From NCBI GenBank assembly GCA_026260175.1, contig JAKCWW010000267.1, forward strand, positions 62,001 through 126,000: DNA of 64,000 nt. Reading direction: 5' to 3'. Positions 61,670-64,000 of the stretch are shown here, piece by piece. The notes below the pieces were generated by a model that did not search any database, was not told the DNA's origin, and saw only the letters and a program-made list of their open reading frames with translations. Position numbers and translations under genes: made by a program. The number at the start of each line of letters is the position of its first letter. Position 1 is the stretch's first letter. This DNA is from Reticulitermes lucifugus (taxonomy: Eukaryota; Arthropoda; Insecta; Blattodea; Rhinotermitidae).

Positions 61670-62395
61670 TATACAGCAATTCTTAGTGCGCTGGCTTTTT
61701 ACGATTACTGCACCCAGGCTAAAGAAGCACTCCATGCCGGCCATCCACGCCTTCTTATGGAATATATTCGCGGCTACCTCCTACACCTGAGGCCAATTCC
61801 CATATGCAAACCTGAAGCAAGTCCAATGCTTTTGTGTGAAGGGTGCTTCATAATTCATGTGTGATATAAACAATTATTACCATAAACTGCAAAAACCTAT
61901 ACTTCTTCATTTTTCACCTACATATTTATCTTTCTCATTATAATCTGCTGATTCTTGTTGTCCAAAAAACATATTCATACAATTATTCGCTTGTAACACT
62001 TAGATTGCTATTAAACACGATTAGGAAAAAGTGGAAGTATGGACTTCATAGACATTCTTATAATGAAAGTATTAAGTAATACGCCCAATTGAATGTATTC
62101 TTATCCGTGACGTTCACAGAGAAAATGGAATATTTGAAGAACTATAAACTCCAGCTTCCCCGCCCTTTCTTGGATATGACCTTATAAAAGACGGGTTCCT
62201 CAGACATAAATTTAATCAGAACGAAAGAAATAAGAAATTTCTGCAACGATGTAGCTAACTGAAAGTCCAAAATCAAAACCAGCAGCCCAAATTGCTTCTC
62301 GAAATTGAATAATGTATGCAACTGAATTCAGCGCAGAAATCTCTAAAAGTCTATAGGTTGGATTATTATAAAAGCCAAAAGCTTGTCTATTTTTT

Positions 62396-62538
62396 AATGA
62401 ATCAAATTCAGTTTTTATAGCAAAGTCAAATATCCCCACTTTTACATCAGAAGCAAACTAAATAAATCAAAATCAATAAATCAAAGTCAGTTGTTATAAC
62501 AAAGTCAAATACCCCCACTTGTACTTCAGAAGCAAACT
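62396..62538 (+). repeat. Tandem duplication, 64-bp units at 79-bp period
   Basis: 62396-62459 and 62475-62538 are close to 90 per cent identical by eye. Both contain AATCAAA.TCAGTT, TATA.CAAAGTCAAATA, CCCCCACTT and CAGAAGCAAACT. Confidence 0.85.
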
Positions 62539-64000
62539 TCTCCGTCTCCACATCAACCAGTCAGCGAGATGCAATATCTTCAGGTGATCATGTTAGTTTT
62601 TTTTCAGACCTAGCAAGCTTTTCCATTATGATGTTTTAGGGGGGTTCAAATGTAATGAGATTTTACCATCTCTGATTGTTTTGTAGGATATATTATGTGT
62701 TAATTATGATGTCATTTTATGACGGTGTTTTATATATTAAACCCAAACTGATATAAATAAGGTATATTTGCTATAGTATCGCTTCAAGTTCAAGTGTGGT
62801 GCTCGTGTTACCATCAAAATCAACATTACGTGTCAGATTATATTTAATAAGCTGGAACAACGTGATATTACCGATATATTTCCATGTTTGTTGTTAATAA
62901 TTAAACAGTTTTTTTTCTAAAATAAAACTAAGTGTATAAAACTTCGTAGCGTTTATTTTACCTAAAACAACCTTTAATACCACGGCTTAAAATTAAAAAA
63001 AAATTAGAATGAGTTCTCGTTAAGTTCAGCTTTGATACGTCATGCAAGAAATAAGGGACTGAAAGGCAATGAAACGCAGTTTCAAAATTTGTTTCATTAT
63101 AAACCAAACAGTTTAATTTGTGAAGAATTATTTCAAACCTAATAATCTGCTATTAGATTGGACAAAAAAGAAGCAATCCCCAGCTTTTGGAATCAAAACA
63201 AAACAATTTCCATTATTTAGATCAAAAGAACTGAAATATATATTTGTATATTTACAATTATTTCAAGGAAGTAAAGCACACATATTTTCACTAAGAAGCA
63301 ATAAGCTTCTTGCAGACATAGCAAGCACGTGAAATTGTTTTTCTGCTTTATTAAAATGTCACTGAAGCTGAAGATAACGCATTTGATTCAGGGGTTAATT
63401 GCGCTTAATTAATGACGTGCAATAGATTTGTAGAGCTAAGTAAAATGACTTCTCTAAATATATGATAATTATTCAGCTGGAAAAGAAATAATCTGCCCTT
63501 ATGAAGCTCCAATATTAATCACAAATTGGCAAGAGTTTACCTTTAGAGACAATTTATCCGGTCCATATGTTTGTATCCGATTTTTTCTAGGGTTTGTCTT
63601 ACTACGGTCTATTATTCTCCAATCCATATCTGGACACAATCCTGAGCCTCTTACATGTGCTATCAACTTTTTCCACGTTTTCTCGTTGTTAAATATTACG
63701 AATTACAATGAATTTCTACAGAATAAATTAAAATATAATTTTTAGTGTGGTTTTCCAAAGCAAATCTCTCAACTTCGGCTTTAAATCAAGCATTCTAAAA
63801 TTAAGAGCTGAGACATTTTTCTCTGATTGGAGAGGCGTTTCACAGGACTTGTGTGAATTCACCAGCCTGAGCAGATTCTGCTGCATACAAGACTAATAAA
63901 ATGCATTGCTTTAATATATTTCATGCTTCGAATGTGGCTCATTTGCTTAAAGGCAGACACTGCTCCTTTATGTCCCAAGCTGTGTTTTCAAAGAATACAA

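Larger units (their letters stand above)
43481..64000. other. Intergenic DNA upstream of wingless
   Basis: No coding exon is recognisable on either strand. The region holds SINEs of families A, B and C, foldback elements, a family F repeat and several local duplications, listed separately. Stretches where I see nothing beyond AT-rich unique-looking DNA are 43490-44560, 46380-48000, 49070-49440, 49560-51600, 52380-54140, 54780-55550, 57050-58140, 58520-60545, 60780-61515, 61670-62390 and 62545-64000. A neighbouring Wnt gene is often found next to wg in insects, but none shows here. Confidence 0.6.

Overview
This looks like one stretch of a large, AT-rich, repeat-laden insect genome. The only protein-coding gene I can support is the 5' part of wingless (wg, Wnt1), on the minus strand. 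Exon 1 (42550-42665) encodes the signal peptide and the GRGRGSKWW motif. Exon 2 (9765-10027) encodes the start of the Wnt core, including RRKQRRLARENPGVL and FRNRRWNCST. The two splice in frame across an intron of 32,522 bp. The remaining exons (starting with the CRETSF-type segment) must lie beyond the left edge, because no further Wnt exon is visible in 1-9764. The long intron and abundant tRNA-derived SINEs suggest a big-genome insect, perhaps a polyneopteran such as a cockroach or termite; that placement is inference.

Layout. 1-9764 is wg intron 2 (partial), with an old hAT-like MITE, two tRNA-SINE copies and a foldback MITE. 9765-10027 is exon 2. 10028-42549 is intron 1, carrying SINEs of at least three families, three LINE or LINE-like 3' ends, an interrupted hAT-type MITE, two foldback MITEs, a degenerate 30-bp minisatellite (30236-30598) and a degenerate 120-bp repeat (40451-40714). 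42550-42665 is exon 1, followed upstream by a GC-richer 5' UTR and probable promoter (to about 43480). 43481-64000 is upstream intergenic DNA with many SINEs, a near-perfect 176-bp-arm palindrome at 54400-54762, and a SINE cluster at 55.6-57.0 kb.

The repeats form a connected community. Family A SINEs (tRNA head, seven copies) have a 3' tail like that of a LINE 3' end at 24205-24432, so that LINE type is a good candidate for mobilising them. Family B SINEs (tRNA head, CTTTAC-rich 3' end) are the most numerous. Family C is a third tRNA-like family. Several unrelated-looking foldback elements carry the same core in their arms, a GAAACRT-type string separated by a short stretch from CATCATCAGG or CTTCAGG.

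No rRNA, functional tRNA, CRISPR array or virus-like element was recognised. All long open frames outside the wg exons appear to be chance or repeat-derived.
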